This document shows positions 8,967-18,489 of a stretch of 64,000 nt of DNA, in pieces. The stretch lies in contig JANMZO010000480.1 in the NCBI GenBank assembly GCA_031383405.1, positions 21,697-85,696 of the forward strand. Reading direction: 5' to 3'. This stretch comes from JANMZO01 sp031383405. GTDB lineage: Bacteria; Actinomycetota; Acidimicrobiia; Acidimicrobiales; JANYDT01. Under the pieces are notes generated by a model that was not told the origin of the DNA, searched no databases, and saw nothing but the letters and a program-made list of their open reading frames with translations. A program made the position numbers and the translations under genes. Each line of letters opens with the position of its first letter. The stretch's first letter is position 1.

Positions 8967-10199
8967 TTAACGATCAATGTCCCCGAGGATGAAGTACAGC
9001 GAACCGAGAATCGTGATGATATCGGGCACAAAGACACCCTTCGTCACCCATGGAACGATAGAGATGTTGTTGAAACTTGGTGTACGGATTTTGACGCGGA
9101 ACGGACCGAGGCCCCCGTGGCTTACGACGTAATAGCCCATTTCACCAAGTGGGTTCTCCGTCGAGACATACGTCTCTCCCGCCGGGACTTTGATGATCCG
9201 AGGAACTTTGGCCATGATCGGACCGGCCGGGAGGCCATCGAGAACTTGATCAACGATCTTGGTCGCCTCGCGAACTTCCTGCATGCGGACCCACAGGCGG
9301 GCGAAGCTGTCGGAATCGGTATGTGTCCATACCTTCCAGTCGAGCTTGCTGTAGGCGAGCGGCGACGGTGTATCGCGACGCACGTCCCAGTCGACACCGC
9401 TGGCCCGGAGGTTTGCGCCCGACATCCCATACTCCAGAGCCTTTTCAGCCGGGATGACGCCGGTACCGCGGGTGCGTTTCTGGAAGATCGCGTTGCCCAT
9501 CATGAGGTCATCGAGCTGGTCGCAGAACGACCGCATCTTCCCCATGACCGTCTTGGTTTCGGCGATCCAACCCTTCGGAAGGTCTTCCTTGAGACCACCG
9601 ATACGGTCGTAGTTCGGGTGGAACCGACCACCGGTCGCGGCTTCGATCTGGTTCAGGACGTGCTCGCGGTCACGGAAAGCAAAGAACACCGGGGTGATCG
9701 CGCCCATCTGCACGCCCATGTCGCCTATGCCGAGCGAAATGTTGGCAATGCGCGCCATCTCAAACAACGCGGTGCGGATCCACTGCGCACGCTGCGGCGC
9801 TTCGATCCCCATGAGTTCCTCGGCGGCCAGGATGAATGGCACTTCGTTGGCAAAGCTGCCCAGCCAGTCGATCCGGTTCACCAGCGTGGTGATCTGCGGG
9901 TAGGTACGGACTTCGCAGAGCTTCTCGTAGCCACGATGCATGTAGCCCATTACCGGTTCACAGCTGATGACCTGCTCGCCATCGAGCTTGGCGATGAGGC
10001 GTAGCGTGCCGTGCGTAGCCGGGTGCTGCGGGCCCAGATTGACCGTCATACCCTCGTCGGTCTCGAGTTGGACGTTGACGCGGATGTCAGCCGCCTGAGC
10101 GGCAATGTAGGCCGCCTGCTTCATCTCCTCCGGGCTGTTCGGATGAAACGACGTCGAGACCGCGTCGCCCAACCCGGACGGGTTCAATGTTGAAGTCAT
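8967..10199 (-). CDS. nuoD: NADH-quinone oxidoreductase subunit D, second complex I
   Basis: 410 aa, the 49-kDa-type subunit related to hydrogenase large subunits. It contains NLGPQHPATHGTLRL with the quinone-site His, PVMGYMHRGYEKLCE, and the C-terminal LGSLYFILGDIDR. The N-terminal 45 residues are an extension relative to the core. The hydrogenase nickel-ligand cysteines are absent, as expected in complex I. Start ATG at 10199 overlaps the nuoC stop by one base. It is separate from nuoC, not a CD fusion. Confidence 0.96.
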   Translation of the reverse strand: MTSTLNPSGLGDAVSTSFHPNSPEEMKQAAYIAAQAADIRVNVQLETDEGMTVNLGPQHPATHGTLRLIAKLDGEQVISCEPVMGYMHRGYEKLCEVRTYPQITTLVNRIDWLGSFANEVPFILAAEELMGIEAPQRAQWIRTALFEMARIANISLGIGDMGVQMGAITPVFFAFRDREHVLNQIEAATGGRFHPNYDRIGGLKEDLPKGWIAETKTVMGKMRSFCDQLDDLMMGNAIFQKRTRGTGVIPAEKALEYGMSGANLRASGVDWDVRRDTPSPLAYSKLDWKVWTHTDSDSFARLWVRMQEVREATKIVDQVLDGLPAGPIMAKVPRIIKVPAGETYVSTENPLGEMGYYVVSHGGLGPFRVKIRTPSFNNISIVPWVTKGVFVPDIITILGSLYFILGDIDR

Positions 10200-10921
10200 C
10201 AGGCTTCGCCACCTTCTTCGCCGACATCGCCGGCAATGGGTTCAACGCTGGTCAGGCCGGGCCACGGCTTCACTTCGCGGGCCAACAACGGAAAGTCTTT
10301 TCTGAGCGGATGGCCTTCGAAGGCGCCGGGTAGGTAGATGTGCTTCAGGTCGGGATGACCATCAAATCCGAATCCATACATTTCCCAGGCCTCACGCTCG
10401 TGCCAGTTGGCTCCGGGATAGAGCTTCTGGATCGAGGCGACCCGGGGGTCCGCGGCGTCGAGATCGGCCTTCAGAACAACACCGCGCCTGTCCGCAATGG
10501 AAACCAACCGGGCGAACACCTGGAACCGGGTTGTACCACCGGCGAGACCCGTGCGGAAGGCAGCGGCTGCTTCGGTGGGAGCAACCTCACCAGCCGCCTC
10601 GGATTCCACGGGGGGAACCTCTTCGGCTCCGGTTTCGGCTTCTTGTTCTTCCTCGACTGAACCCCACACATTTTCGTAGCGGGTCGTCTGCAGCGGGCTG
10701 TCGAGCCAATCGAGGCCCGAGAGGAAACAGAAATAGGTGAGACCGAGCTGTTTACGGCACGCCGTCGCCGCTTCCAACCAGGCGTCTGCGCTCACCCGGA
10801 CGACGGCATCACGACGATTGACCGTGGCTTCGAGAACCCTATCTCCAAGGACCGACCGGAGACGAGAAATGTATTCCAGACAGGTCGCGTCAGACTCAAC
10901 CGCTACTTCTTCGACGGGCAC
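10199..10921 (-). CDS. nuoC: NADH-quinone oxidoreductase subunit C, second complex I
   Basis: About 240 aa. The C-terminal half holds the 30-kDa signature: YPGANWHEREAWEMYGFGFDGHPDLKHIYLP and EGHPLRKDFPL. An acidic, Ala/Glu-rich insert of about 40 residues (EEEQEAETGAEEVPP and following) interrupts the N-terminal half and is not seen in the other NuoC. The start is uncertain. GTG at 10921 leaves a reasonable N-terminus, but no strong ribosome-binding site precedes it; the open frame extends upstream into the CHAP gene. It is separated from the CHAP gene stop by 97 bases, unlike the tight spacing elsewhere. Confidence 0.88.
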   Translation of the reverse strand: MPVEEVAVESDATCLEYISRLRSVLGDRVLEATVNRRDAVVRVSADAWLEAATACRKQLGLTYFCFLSGLDWLDSPLQTTRYENVWGSVEEEQEAETGAEEVPPVESEAAGEVAPTEAAAAFRTGLAGGTTRFQVFARLVSIADRRGVVLKADLDAADPRVASIQKLYPGANWHEREAWEMYGFGFDGHPDLKHIYLPGAFEGHPLRKDFPLLAREVKPWPGLTSVEPIAGDVGEEGGEA

Positions 10922-11018
10922 GGCGCAAAGACTAGTGAATGAACGACCCCACCTAACAAACGTCGGTGGAAAAACGATGAGATTTTTCACTTTTCTCGAA
11001 CGAATCACCGCTGGCCGT

Positions 11019-11822
11019 TCAGTTTCGGGCCCGTGACGAACGTTTTTGGCGTCGACGACGCACCCGCCGCCGGACGCGACGACCCGACACATCAGGGAAC
11101 ATATTCGGACCCGACCACGTATCGCCGTCGTCGACCCTTCCGTCTACGCGGAGGAAGCCAGCATTGACACTCGCAACGGTGCGGGTTCGCTCATACACCC
11201 CGTTGCCGTTGCGGGAGCCGTCGATGTTCGTGTTGCCCTCGATTGTGGTAATCGTGCCGTCATCATGTACCCGCGTGACAATTCCGGTGTGCCCCCGACC
11301 GCGGCCGTGTGCCAGCAGGAAAATGTCGCCAACACGCGGAGTCTTGGCCAAACGCCGATGAGCTCTTCCCCACCTGAATCCTTGAGCGACCTTCGCAAAC
11401 CCTTTCCGGCCCTGAATTTCCGGAAGGGGCTCACCGGCCCGGGCAAACACCCACGATACGAACATCGCGCACCACGCTTCGTGGTTCAACCCGTACCAGC
11501 GACCGAACTTGGAGTCGTTGTTGCGGCCTTCGCGGTAACCGATCTGGCTCCGTGCCACGTCGATCAGACGAACCGTGTCCGTGTCGGCGCGGCTCAAATC
11601 AGCGCCGACGCGGGCCGTTCGAGCGGCGTGCTGCTCCCACAGGCCGGCCAGACTGTGCAACGTGAAGGCAGGGTATTCCAACCGGCGGTCGGCGGTAAGG
11701 CGGTTGGCCCACGCGTTGAGTTCCACCTCGAACTCATGGGCGCGGTAGCAGAACCGCTCCAGTTCGGAAGGAATCGCCGACACCGATCCCAGATGCTCCA
11801 ACAACCAAAGACCTCCGACCAA
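11019..11822 (-). CDS. CHAP-domain protein inserted in the nuo operon
   Basis: About 267 aa. Residues from about 85 to 215 look like a CHAP (cysteine-histidine amidohydrolase/peptidase) domain: ARSQIGYREG, then EAWCAMFVSWVFARAG with the catalytic Cys, GHTGIVTRV with the His, and IEGNTN as the third polar site. Such domains cleave peptidoglycan amide bonds. The N-terminal 85 residues look helical, there is no signal peptide, and the tail is extremely basic (RRVRRRVRRRRQKRSSRARN). It lies between nuoB and nuoC with gaps of 206 and 97 bases; a TTGACC / TAGGCT pair with short spacing (11889-11894 and 11869-11874) could be its own weak promoter. The start is TTG 11822, or TTG 11804 behind a GGAGGT. 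Its relation to complex I is unknown. Confidence 0.8.
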   Translation of the reverse strand: MVGGLWLLEHLGSVSAIPSELERFCYRAHEFEVELNAWANRLTADRRLEYPAFTLHSLAGLWEQHAARTARVGADLSRADTDTVRLIDVARSQIGYREGRNNDSKFGRWYGLNHEAWCAMFVSWVFARAGEPLPEIQGRKGFAKVAQGFRWGRAHRRLAKTPRVGDIFLLAHGRGRGHTGIVTRVHDDGTITTIEGNTNIDGSRNGNGVYERTRTVASVNAGFLRVDGRVDDGDTWSGPNMFPDVSGRRVRRRVRRRRQKRSSRARN

Positions 11823-12028
11823 CGCCCGGATCCGGGCCGCTCCAACTCAGGTGGAGGGGAGTCTGACCAGCCTACGGACCAACCGGGTGGTCAAGGAAGG
11901 CGGAACATGCGCGCAGGCATCGGGTCAGCGTCGCCCTGTGCCTGCGGCGTGTTCACTGCGTCGCGCTTTTCGGGATCCGGGTGTCACGACAGGGAAGGCG
12001 GTGCGCCGACGCTCCGCCACGATCGGGC

Positions 12029-12556
12029 TCAGCGAGCGGGACCGCCACCGACCACGATCGGGTCCCCGCGCCATTTCGCACCCATGTCCTCGTTTTGTAT
12101 GCGCTCCTGGAGGAGCACAATTCCTTCGAGAAGTGCCTCGGGGCGGGGTGGGCAGCCAGGTATGTACACGTCGACGGGGATGATCTGATCAACGCCCTTG
12201 GTAACGGAGTAGCTGTCCCAGTATGGGCCACCGCAGTTCGCGCAACTGCCCATGGAGATCACGTACTTCGGCTCCGGCATCTGCTCGTAGAGTCGCTTGA
12301 TGGCCGGAGCCATCTTGTCGGTCACGGTGCCCGAAACGACAACAAGATCAGCTTGGCGGGGAGAGGCCGGGAAGGGAATCACGCCAAGCCGCATGACGTC
12401 GTAACGGGGCGACGCGAAGGCCGCACCCATCTCAATGGCGCAGCAGGCGAGTCCCCACTGGTAGCACCACAATGAATATTTGCGGCTGTAGTTGAGCAAC
12501 CAGGTGATGGGCTTAGCGCCCTTTTTCCCAAGCAGACCGTTCTCGACTAGACCCAT
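12029..12556 (-). CDS. nuoB: NADH-quinone oxidoreductase subunit B, second complex I
   Basis: 175 aa, carrying the terminal cluster N2. The tandem cysteines are in WGLACCAIEM, and the remaining ligands in SMGSCANCGG and VYIPGCPPRPEAL. The first of these loops has an extra Cys (SCANC) compared with the other NuoB here (GVCASSGG). The start overlaps the end of nuoA. Length is normal. Downstream lies a 206-base gap and the CHAP gene, so the usual B-C coupling is broken in this operon. Confidence 0.96.
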   Translation of the reverse strand: MGLVENGLLGKKGAKPITWLLNYSRKYSLWCYQWGLACCAIEMGAAFASPRYDVMRLGVIPFPASPRQADLVVVSGTVTDKMAPAIKRLYEQMPEPKYVISMGSCANCGGPYWDSYSVTKGVDQIIPVDVYIPGCPPRPEALLEGIVLLQERIQNEDMGAKWRGDPIVVGGGPAR

Positions 12557-12912
12557 CGAAGGACCCCCTTCTTCCAGGCGTACACGAGACCGAGCAGCAG
12601 AATAAACACGAAGATGCCCATTTCGATGAGGCCGAATACGCCGAACGCCTCAAGCCGCAACGCCCACGGAAAGAGGAAGACGGCCTCCACGTCGAACATG
12701 ACGAACAGAAGAGCGAATATGTAATAGCGGATCTGACTCTGCGACCAGCCGACTCCGACCGGGTCGACCCCCGACTCGTAAGCCATCAACTTTTCCCGAC
12801 CCGGGTTCTTCGGGCGAACCAGTCGGGAGATCGACAACGTGCCGCCTACGAGGACGAATGCCGCCATCGCGAGGAACACGATCGTGAGATACGAGCGGAG
12901 AAAATCGGACAC
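12547..12912 (-). CDS. nuoA: NADH-quinone oxidoreductase subunit A, second complex I
   Basis: About 121 aa and three transmembrane helices. Typical NuoA segments are LMAYESGVDPVG and IRYYIFALLFVMFDVEAVFLFPWA with the conserved acidic residues. GTG at 12912 is preferred: an AGGAT lies about 10 bases upstream and the length then matches the family; a longer frame starts at 12990. The gene begins 87 bases after the stop of nuoN of the 14-gene operon. This is the widest interval between the two complexes and could hold a secondary promoter, although I see no convincing one. Confidence 0.92.
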   Translation of the reverse strand: MSDFLRSYLTIVFLAMAAFVLVGGTLSISRLVRPKNPGREKLMAYESGVDPVGVGWSQSQIRYYIFALLFVMFDVEAVFLFPWALRLEAFGVFGLIEMGIFVFILLLGLVYAWKKGVLRWV

Positions 12913-12999
12913 GATTGTTGATCCTACTGGTGATCGGAGGAAACGAACGAAACGGAAGAGTTGGAGAGTTGTTGTCGTCGGGTCGGACACAAAGTCGTG

Positions 13000-14538
13000 C
13001 TACCGGAGAAACGCCTTGTCGGCGAAGTCCAGAAGTGCCTGCGGAACGATGCCGGCAAACAGCGTGAACGCGACCGCCACCACCAACGCGATGCGGGTTC
13101 CGATCGGCACCGTGAGCGACGCCGCGGACGGAGTCGATTCGACAGGGTCGTTCATGTACATCTGCACCATGAGGCGAAGGTAGGCGTAGGCCGAAACAAC
13201 CGATGCCAACATGGCGACAATGGCGATGGCGTAGGAATGCACGTCGACGGCGGCCCGGAGCACACCGAACTTGGCGACGAAACCCGACGTCATCGGGATA
13301 CCTGCTTGGGCAAGGAGGAACAGCGTGAGGGCGAGAGCCAGCGCCGGCGAACGCTCGCCCAGGCCCTTGTACGACTCGACGGCGTGACTACCGTCGCCCC
13401 GCTTACCGACAACGGTCACAACCGCAAACGTGCCAAGCACAACGAACGTGTAGGTCAACAGGTAAAACAGCGACCCGGCCATACCCTCGGTCGTGGCGGC
13501 CTGAAGGCCGATAAGGATGAAGCCGGCGTGGCTGATCGAACTGTAAGCGAGGACACGCTTTACATCGGTCTGCACCACCGCAAGAATCGAACCGACCACC
13601 ATGGAGGCAATCGCAAGCGCCCAGATGATCGGCCGCCAGTCGAGCGAACGGGTACTGAGGGCGGTCAACAGAAGGCGGAGGAGTCCGGCGAAGCCCGCGG
13701 CTTTTGCCGCAGCAGCCATGAAGCCGGTGACCGGTGATGGTGAGCCCTGGTATACGTCGGGCGTCCACATGTGGAACGGGACGGCCGCAATTTTGAAGCC
13801 GAGCCCGACCACTAGGAATGCGAGACCAGCCGTTAGGAGACCGTTCTTGAGAATGATCTGCTGGGTGAGGTACGCCGCAATGTCGTTGAAGTTCGTCGAA
13901 CCGGTCGCACCGTAGGTTAGGGCTATGCCGTAGAGGAAGATCGCCGACGAAAAGCTACCGAGCACGAAGTACTTCAGGGCGGCCTCCTGCGACTCCACCC
14001 GACGCAGATGTGAACCGGCCAGGACATAGAGGGCGATCGAGAGGATCTCAAGACCTAGGAACAACACGATGAGATCGTTGGCGCTGGCCATGACGATGCC
14101 ACCCGAAGCGGAAAGCATCGCAAGGACGTAGAACTCGGGACCTTCAAGGTCTTCGCGGCGGAGGTAGCCGTCGGCGATCAACACCGCGAGCACCAGCGCC
14201 GAGCAGACGACGGTCGTGACGAACACGGTGAAGCCGTCGACGTTGATGGCATCCGCGATGGCAGTGAACGCTCCTTTACGGATACGTATCCACTGACGCC
14301 ACGCGGCGAACCCGGCCACGGCTGTGGTCGCGGTCGTAAACCAAACGTAGGTGCCGTGAATCCACTTCGTGTGACGGGCCAGGGATCCAACGACGAGAAG
14401 CAGAAACGCGCCGGCGATGAGAATCGTCGCTGGACCAACGGCTGTCCAGTCAACTGCAGGCATCTTCAACGCTTCGGGAAGTGCGTCCTGCAAATGAATC
14501 GCCCCAGTCAGGCTTGTGGCAATGGCGTTGAACATCAT
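13000..14538 (-). CDS. nuoN: NADH-quinone oxidoreductase subunit N, first (14-subunit) complex I
   Basis: 512 aa. Antiporter-like membrane subunit with ANDLIVLFLGLEILSIALYVLAG, IAAVPFHMWTPDVYQGSPSPVTG and QTDVKRVLAYSSISHAGFIL. The start ATG 14538 overlaps the nuoM stop in an ATGA, showing translational coupling. It is the last gene of the complete nuoA-N set. It has a short N-terminal leader before the first helix and is only moderately similar to the other NuoN, so the two operons are not a recent duplication. Confidence 0.96.
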   Translation of the reverse strand: MMFNAIATSLTGAIHLQDALPEALKMPAVDWTAVGPATILIAGAFLLLVVGSLARHTKWIHGTYVWFTTATTAVAGFAAWRQWIRIRKGAFTAIADAINVDGFTVFVTTVVCSALVLAVLIADGYLRREDLEGPEFYVLAMLSASGGIVMASANDLIVLFLGLEILSIALYVLAGSHLRRVESQEAALKYFVLGSFSSAIFLYGIALTYGATGSTNFNDIAAYLTQQIILKNGLLTAGLAFLVVGLGFKIAAVPFHMWTPDVYQGSPSPVTGFMAAAAKAAGFAGLLRLLLTALSTRSLDWRPIIWALAIASMVVGSILAVVQTDVKRVLAYSSISHAGFILIGLQAATTEGMAGSLFYLLTYTFVVLGTFAVVTVVGKRGDGSHAVESYKGLGERSPALALALTLFLLAQAGIPMTSGFVAKFGVLRAAVDVHSYAIAIVAMLASVVSAYAYLRLMVQMYMNDPVESTPSAASLTVPIGTRIALVVAVAFTLFAGIVPQALLDFADKAFLR

Positions 14539-16202
14539 TCAGCAGCCCTGACCGCGACCGTCGTGTCAGTCGCCGACTCGGCGGCCGTCGCTTCAGGATC
14601 CGCCACGTCAAAAGCGTCCTGGCCGCCCCGGTTCTTGGCGACGGCCGGTTCTTTGGCCTTGGACCTCTCTTCGACGTGTTGGATCAACTGTTTTACCGAT
14701 GGATCAATACGATCGAGGATGGGCTTCGGATAGACACCCATACCGATTATGAGTACGAGGAGCGGCGCAATCACGAAACGCTCGCGCGTGGTCAGATCCC
14801 ACATGTGGGCCCGATTCTCTTCGTCGGGCTCGCCGTGGAATGTGCGCTGATATGCCCACAGCAGATACAGCGCGGCGAGGATCACGCCCGTCGCAGCAAC
14901 CACGGCCCACCAACGATGCGTCAGGAACGTGCCCATGAGAATCATAAACTCGCCGACGAAGCCGTTGAGTCCGGGAACACCGATGGAGCTGAGCATCACG
15001 ATCGTGAACACACCGGCCATCACCGGGGCTAGTGTCTGGAGCCCCTTGAGCTGGGAAATTTCGCGTGTATGCCGGCGTTCATAGATCCAGCCCACGAGAA
15101 GGAACAGGGCGGGCGTGGAAACCCCGTGGTTGATCATCTGCAGCACCGAACCCGACAGCGCCTGGTTCGTGATGGCGTAGGTGCCGATCACGATGAAGCC
15201 AAGGTGGGCGACGGACGAGTATGCGACAAGACGCTTGAGGTCTTTTTGAACCACGGCGGTGAGGGCTCCGTAGATAATCCCGGTCACGCCCAGAGTGAGC
15301 ATGACCGGACCAAACCAGACCGAGGCTTCGGGGAAAAGGTACAGACCGAAACGGATCAGACCATACGTACCCATTTTCAGCATCACGCCGGCGAGGATGA
15401 CCGAGCCGGCCGTGGGCGCTTCGGTGTGGGCGTCGGGCAACCACGTATGCAACGGGAACACGGGCACCTTGATCGCGAACGCCAGGGCGAAGGCGAGGAA
15501 CAACCAGCGGGCCGTGTTCTGTGGGAGGTTTGCCTGGGCCAGCTGGGTGATGTCGAAGGTAAGAACACCGAGCTTGGCTTTGGCCAGGAAGGCCAGCGTG
15601 ATGGACGCAACCAGCATGAGCGCCGAGCCGAACATCGTGTAGAGGAAGAACTTCATCGCGGCGTACTGCTTTTCGCCGTGACCCCAGCCGCCGATGAGGA
15701 AATACATCGGGACGAGCACGATCTCGAAGAAGACGAAGAACACGAAAAGGTCAAGGCTGAGGAACACACCCATCACGCCGGCTTCGAGAAGCAGCAACCA
15801 GGCCACGTAGGGCTTGATGTTGTGACGCTCATCGGGACCGAGAATGGCGATCGGGAACAAGATTCCGGTGAGAACGACGAGGAACAGAGAAATGCCGTCG
15901 ACCCCGAGATTCCAAGAGACTCCGAATTGCTTGATCCACTCGTGTTTGGAACCGAACTGGAAGCCTGCATCGAGCTTCTCAAAATTTGTAAGCAGCCAAA
16001 CGGTCATCGCCAATGTGACACCGGAGAAGCCGAGGCCCGCGACCTTCACGATCTCTTCCCGGCTCTTCGGGATCAGCGCAACAATCACTGCGCCGATGAG
16101 CGGAACGGCGATGAGCATCGTGAGAAGAGGGAACGCCACCGGAACCGCCTCGTGGAGCGGTTCGGTCGTTGACACGGCCGCGAAGAGCTGAGACATGGCC
16201 AT
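14535..16202 (-). CDS. nuoM: NADH-quinone oxidoreductase subunit M, first complex I
   Basis: About 555 aa. Core signatures include LDLFVFFVFFEIVLVPMYFLIG, VPVFPLHTWLPDAHTEAPTAGS and VQKDLKRLVAYSSVAHLGFI. A polar C-terminal tail of about 45 residues (from HVEERSKAKEP onward, Ala/Asp/Thr-rich) extends beyond the normal NuoM end. The ATG at 16202 shares one base with the nuoL stop (TGATG). Position in the operon and length of the core leave little doubt. Confidence 0.96.
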   Translation of the reverse strand: MAMSQLFAAVSTTEPLHEAVPVAFPLLTMLIAVPLIGAVIVALIPKSREEIVKVAGLGFSGVTLAMTVWLLTNFEKLDAGFQFGSKHEWIKQFGVSWNLGVDGISLFLVVLTGILFPIAILGPDERHNIKPYVAWLLLLEAGVMGVFLSLDLFVFFVFFEIVLVPMYFLIGGWGHGEKQYAAMKFFLYTMFGSALMLVASITLAFLAKAKLGVLTFDITQLAQANLPQNTARWLFLAFALAFAIKVPVFPLHTWLPDAHTEAPTAGSVILAGVMLKMGTYGLIRFGLYLFPEASVWFGPVMLTLGVTGIIYGALTAVVQKDLKRLVAYSSVAHLGFIVIGTYAITNQALSGSVLQMINHGVSTPALFLLVGWIYERRHTREISQLKGLQTLAPVMAGVFTIVMLSSIGVPGLNGFVGEFMILMGTFLTHRWWAVVAATGVILAALYLLWAYQRTFHGEPDEENRAHMWDLTTRERFVIAPLLVLIIGMGVYPKPILDRIDPSVKQLIQHVEERSKAKEPAVAKNRGGQDAFDVADPEATAAESATDTTVAVRAAE

Positions 16203-18151
16203 CAAAGTGCCGTCCGAACGAGTACGTATGCGACCATCAACACGAGTCCTCCGACCAGGCCCAGCGCGTACTGACGCACATAACCGGTTTGTACCTTGCG
16301 AACAGTACCGCCGACCGCCTGAACGACAGTTCCAAACCCGTTCACGACGCCATCGATGATCTTCTTGTCGAAGACAAAGGCCGCGAAGTTGCTGATCGCC
16401 AGCCCCGGGACGGTGATGACCTTGCCGAGGATGGCATCGATGCCATAGGCGCGCTTAAGAAGTGGAACTTCGAGTTCGGGCTGATCGGCCCCACGCTTCC
16501 ACATCGACCATCCAAGGAAGATACCGACCAGGCCACACGCCACGGCGATGGCTGCGAGCGCGAACTTCGTGCCACCCCCGACGTGATGCGGTTCGCTCAC
16601 AAACGCGTGGATTTCGGTACCGGGGATCAGGCCGGATTCGAGCCACTTAGCCAGGAATTCAAACTTGGCCCTGAACGGCGTGTTCATCAGGCCGCCGACG
16701 GTCGCCAGGCCGGCGAGAGCCACCAGTGGAAGCAACATGGTGACCGGAGACTCGTGCGGGTGTCCGCGATGGGCCGCGTCATGTTCATCCGTTGCGGCCA
16801 CGGTATTCGCGTCGTGCAGAAAACGCTCCTTGCCGTAGAACACCAGAACGACCTGGCGGGTCATGTAGTACGCGGTCAGCAGCGCGGTTACCAGCCCGAG
16901 AACCCAGAGCGGTTTGCTGGTCTGGTAGGCACCGAGGAGGATCTCGTCCTTGGACCAGAAGCCGGAAAACGGCGGTATGCCCGAAATGGCGAGCCAGCCG
17001 ACCATGTACGTGGCCCACGTGATCGGCATCCACTTCCGGATGTTGCCCATGAACTTCATGTTCTGGGGGTCGTCGTGTCCGTGCATGCCATGGATGACCG
17101 AACCGGCACCTAGGAACATCAGCGCCTTGAAAAACGCGTGGGTGACCATGTGGAAGATGGCGGCCACGTTTGCCCCGACGCCAACCGCCAGGAACATGTA
17201 ACCCAACTGGCTGATCGTCGAATACGCCAACACGCGTTTGATGTCGTCCTGTGCCGTGGCGATCGTGGCGGCGTAGAGCGCCGTGAGCCCTCCGGTCCAC
17301 GCCACGACCTGCATCACACCGGGCGTGAGTTCGAGCAGCGGATGGATGCGGACCATGAGGTACACGCCGGCGGTCACCATGGTGGCGGCGTGGATAAGCG
17401 CCGACACGGGCGTCGGGCCTTCCATGGCATCGGGGAGCCAGACATACAGCGGGAGCTGGGCCGATTTGCCACAGGCACCCAGGAACAGCAGGAGACAGAT
17501 CGCAACCACCGTCGACTGCGCCGGACGGTTCTCCTCGATGGAGCGGAACACGGCGTGGTACTGGAGCGAACCGGTCTGTTGGAAGATCAGGAACATAGCG
17601 GTCATGAGGCCGAAGTCGCCGATGCGGTTCGTGACGAACGCTTTCTTGCCGGCGCTCGACGCCGAGTCCTTTTCGAACCAGAACGAGATGAGCAGGTACG
17701 AGCAGGTACCGACACCCTCCCAGCCCAGGAACATCAGCAGGAAATTATCGGCCAGAACCAACATGAGCATCGAGAACACAAAAAGGTTCAGGTACGTAAA
17801 GAACCGTGGGAACCGCGGATCACCGTGCATGTAGCCGATTGCAAAGAGATGAATCAGCGTCGCGATACCGGTCACGAAAAGCACCATCGTGATCGACAGC
17901 GGGTTCACGAGCAACGCAACATCGACACCGAGCGACGGCATCCACGAGAACAGCACCCTGGTGAAGGCCCGCTCGTCCTCGTGCTTGCCGACCAGCGAAA
18001 CGAACACGGCTGAGGCCGTGACAAAAGAGCCACCGACCATCGCGGTGGCCAGATAACCACTGAGGGGCTCCCCGATGCGCTTGCCGACGAGAAGCAGAAT
18101 GCAGAACCCGACAAGGGGGAGCGCGGGTATGAGCCAGACGAGATCGAGCAC
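16202..18151 (-). CDS. nuoL: NADH-quinone oxidoreductase subunit L, first complex I
   Basis: 649 aa, normal family length. It carries FLGWEGVGTCSYLLISFWFE, SAQLPLYVWLPDAMEGPTPVSAL and AQDDIKRVLAYSTISQLGYM with the conserved Lys and Glu residues, and the C-terminal lateral helix. A short His-containing loop (ATDEHDAAHRGHPHESP) sits where the other NuoL has its long His/Asp-rich insert. It is preceded by nuoK with two bases between, and coupled to nuoM by a one-base overlap. Confidence 0.96.
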   Translation of the reverse strand: MLDLVWLIPALPLVGFCILLLVGKRIGEPLSGYLATAMVGGSFVTASAVFVSLVGKHEDERAFTRVLFSWMPSLGVDVALLVNPLSITMVLFVTGIATLIHLFAIGYMHGDPRFPRFFTYLNLFVFSMLMLVLADNFLLMFLGWEGVGTCSYLLISFWFEKDSASSAGKKAFVTNRIGDFGLMTAMFLIFQQTGSLQYHAVFRSIEENRPAQSTVVAICLLLFLGACGKSAQLPLYVWLPDAMEGPTPVSALIHAATMVTAGVYLMVRIHPLLELTPGVMQVVAWTGGLTALYAATIATAQDDIKRVLAYSTISQLGYMFLAVGVGANVAAIFHMVTHAFFKALMFLGAGSVIHGMHGHDDPQNMKFMGNIRKWMPITWATYMVGWLAISGIPPFSGFWSKDEILLGAYQTSKPLWVLGLVTALLTAYYMTRQVVLVFYGKERFLHDANTVAATDEHDAAHRGHPHESPVTMLLPLVALAGLATVGGLMNTPFRAKFEFLAKWLESGLIPGTEIHAFVSEPHHVGGGTKFALAAIAVACGLVGIFLGWSMWKRGADQPELEVPLLKRAYGIDAILGKVITVPGLAISNFAAFVFDKKIIDGVVNGFGTVVQAVGGTVRKVQTGYVRQYALGLVGGLVLMVAYVLVRTAL

Positions 18152-18153
18152 GT

Positions 18154-18489
18154 TCAGCCCTTCAACAGCGAGGCGCTGTCTGCCGTTGCGCCGATTTTAC
18201 GACGGCGGAAGATGGACACGATGATTCCGAGACCGACCACGACTTCTGCGGCCGCCACAACCATCGAAAAGAAGACGGCCACCTGCCCACCGATGTCGTT
18301 GAGAGACCGGGCGAACGTAACGAGCGCAAGGTTCGCTGCGTTGAGCATCAATTCCACGCACATGAACATCACCAGCACGTTTCGCTTGAGCAGAATGCCA
18401 ACGGCACCGAGGGTGAACAGCACCGCCGAGACCGACAGATACGCAGCGGTCGTGGGTCGGCCCACGGCGGAAAGAACGACAGCGGTCAT
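18154..18489 (-). CDS. nuoK: NADH-quinone oxidoreductase subunit K, first complex I
   Basis: 111 aa with three helices. The functional acidic residues lie in VMFMCVELMLNAANLALV and VVAAAEVVVGLGIIVSIF. The ATG overlaps the nuoJ stop (ATGA). A short C-terminal polar tail (RRRKIGATADSASLLKG) follows the third helix. Confidence 0.95.
   Translation of the reverse strand: MTAVVLSAVGRPTTAAYLSVSAVLFTLGAVGILLKRNVLVMFMCVELMLNAANLALVTFARSLNDIGGQVAVFFSMVVAAAEVVVGLGIIVSIFRRRKIGATADSASLLKG

Noticed and set aside
11823..12028. Riboswitch (for example c-di-AMP type) upstream of the CHAP gene
   Set aside because: Such elements often precede cell-wall hydrolases, but I could not find their conserved sequence blocks here.
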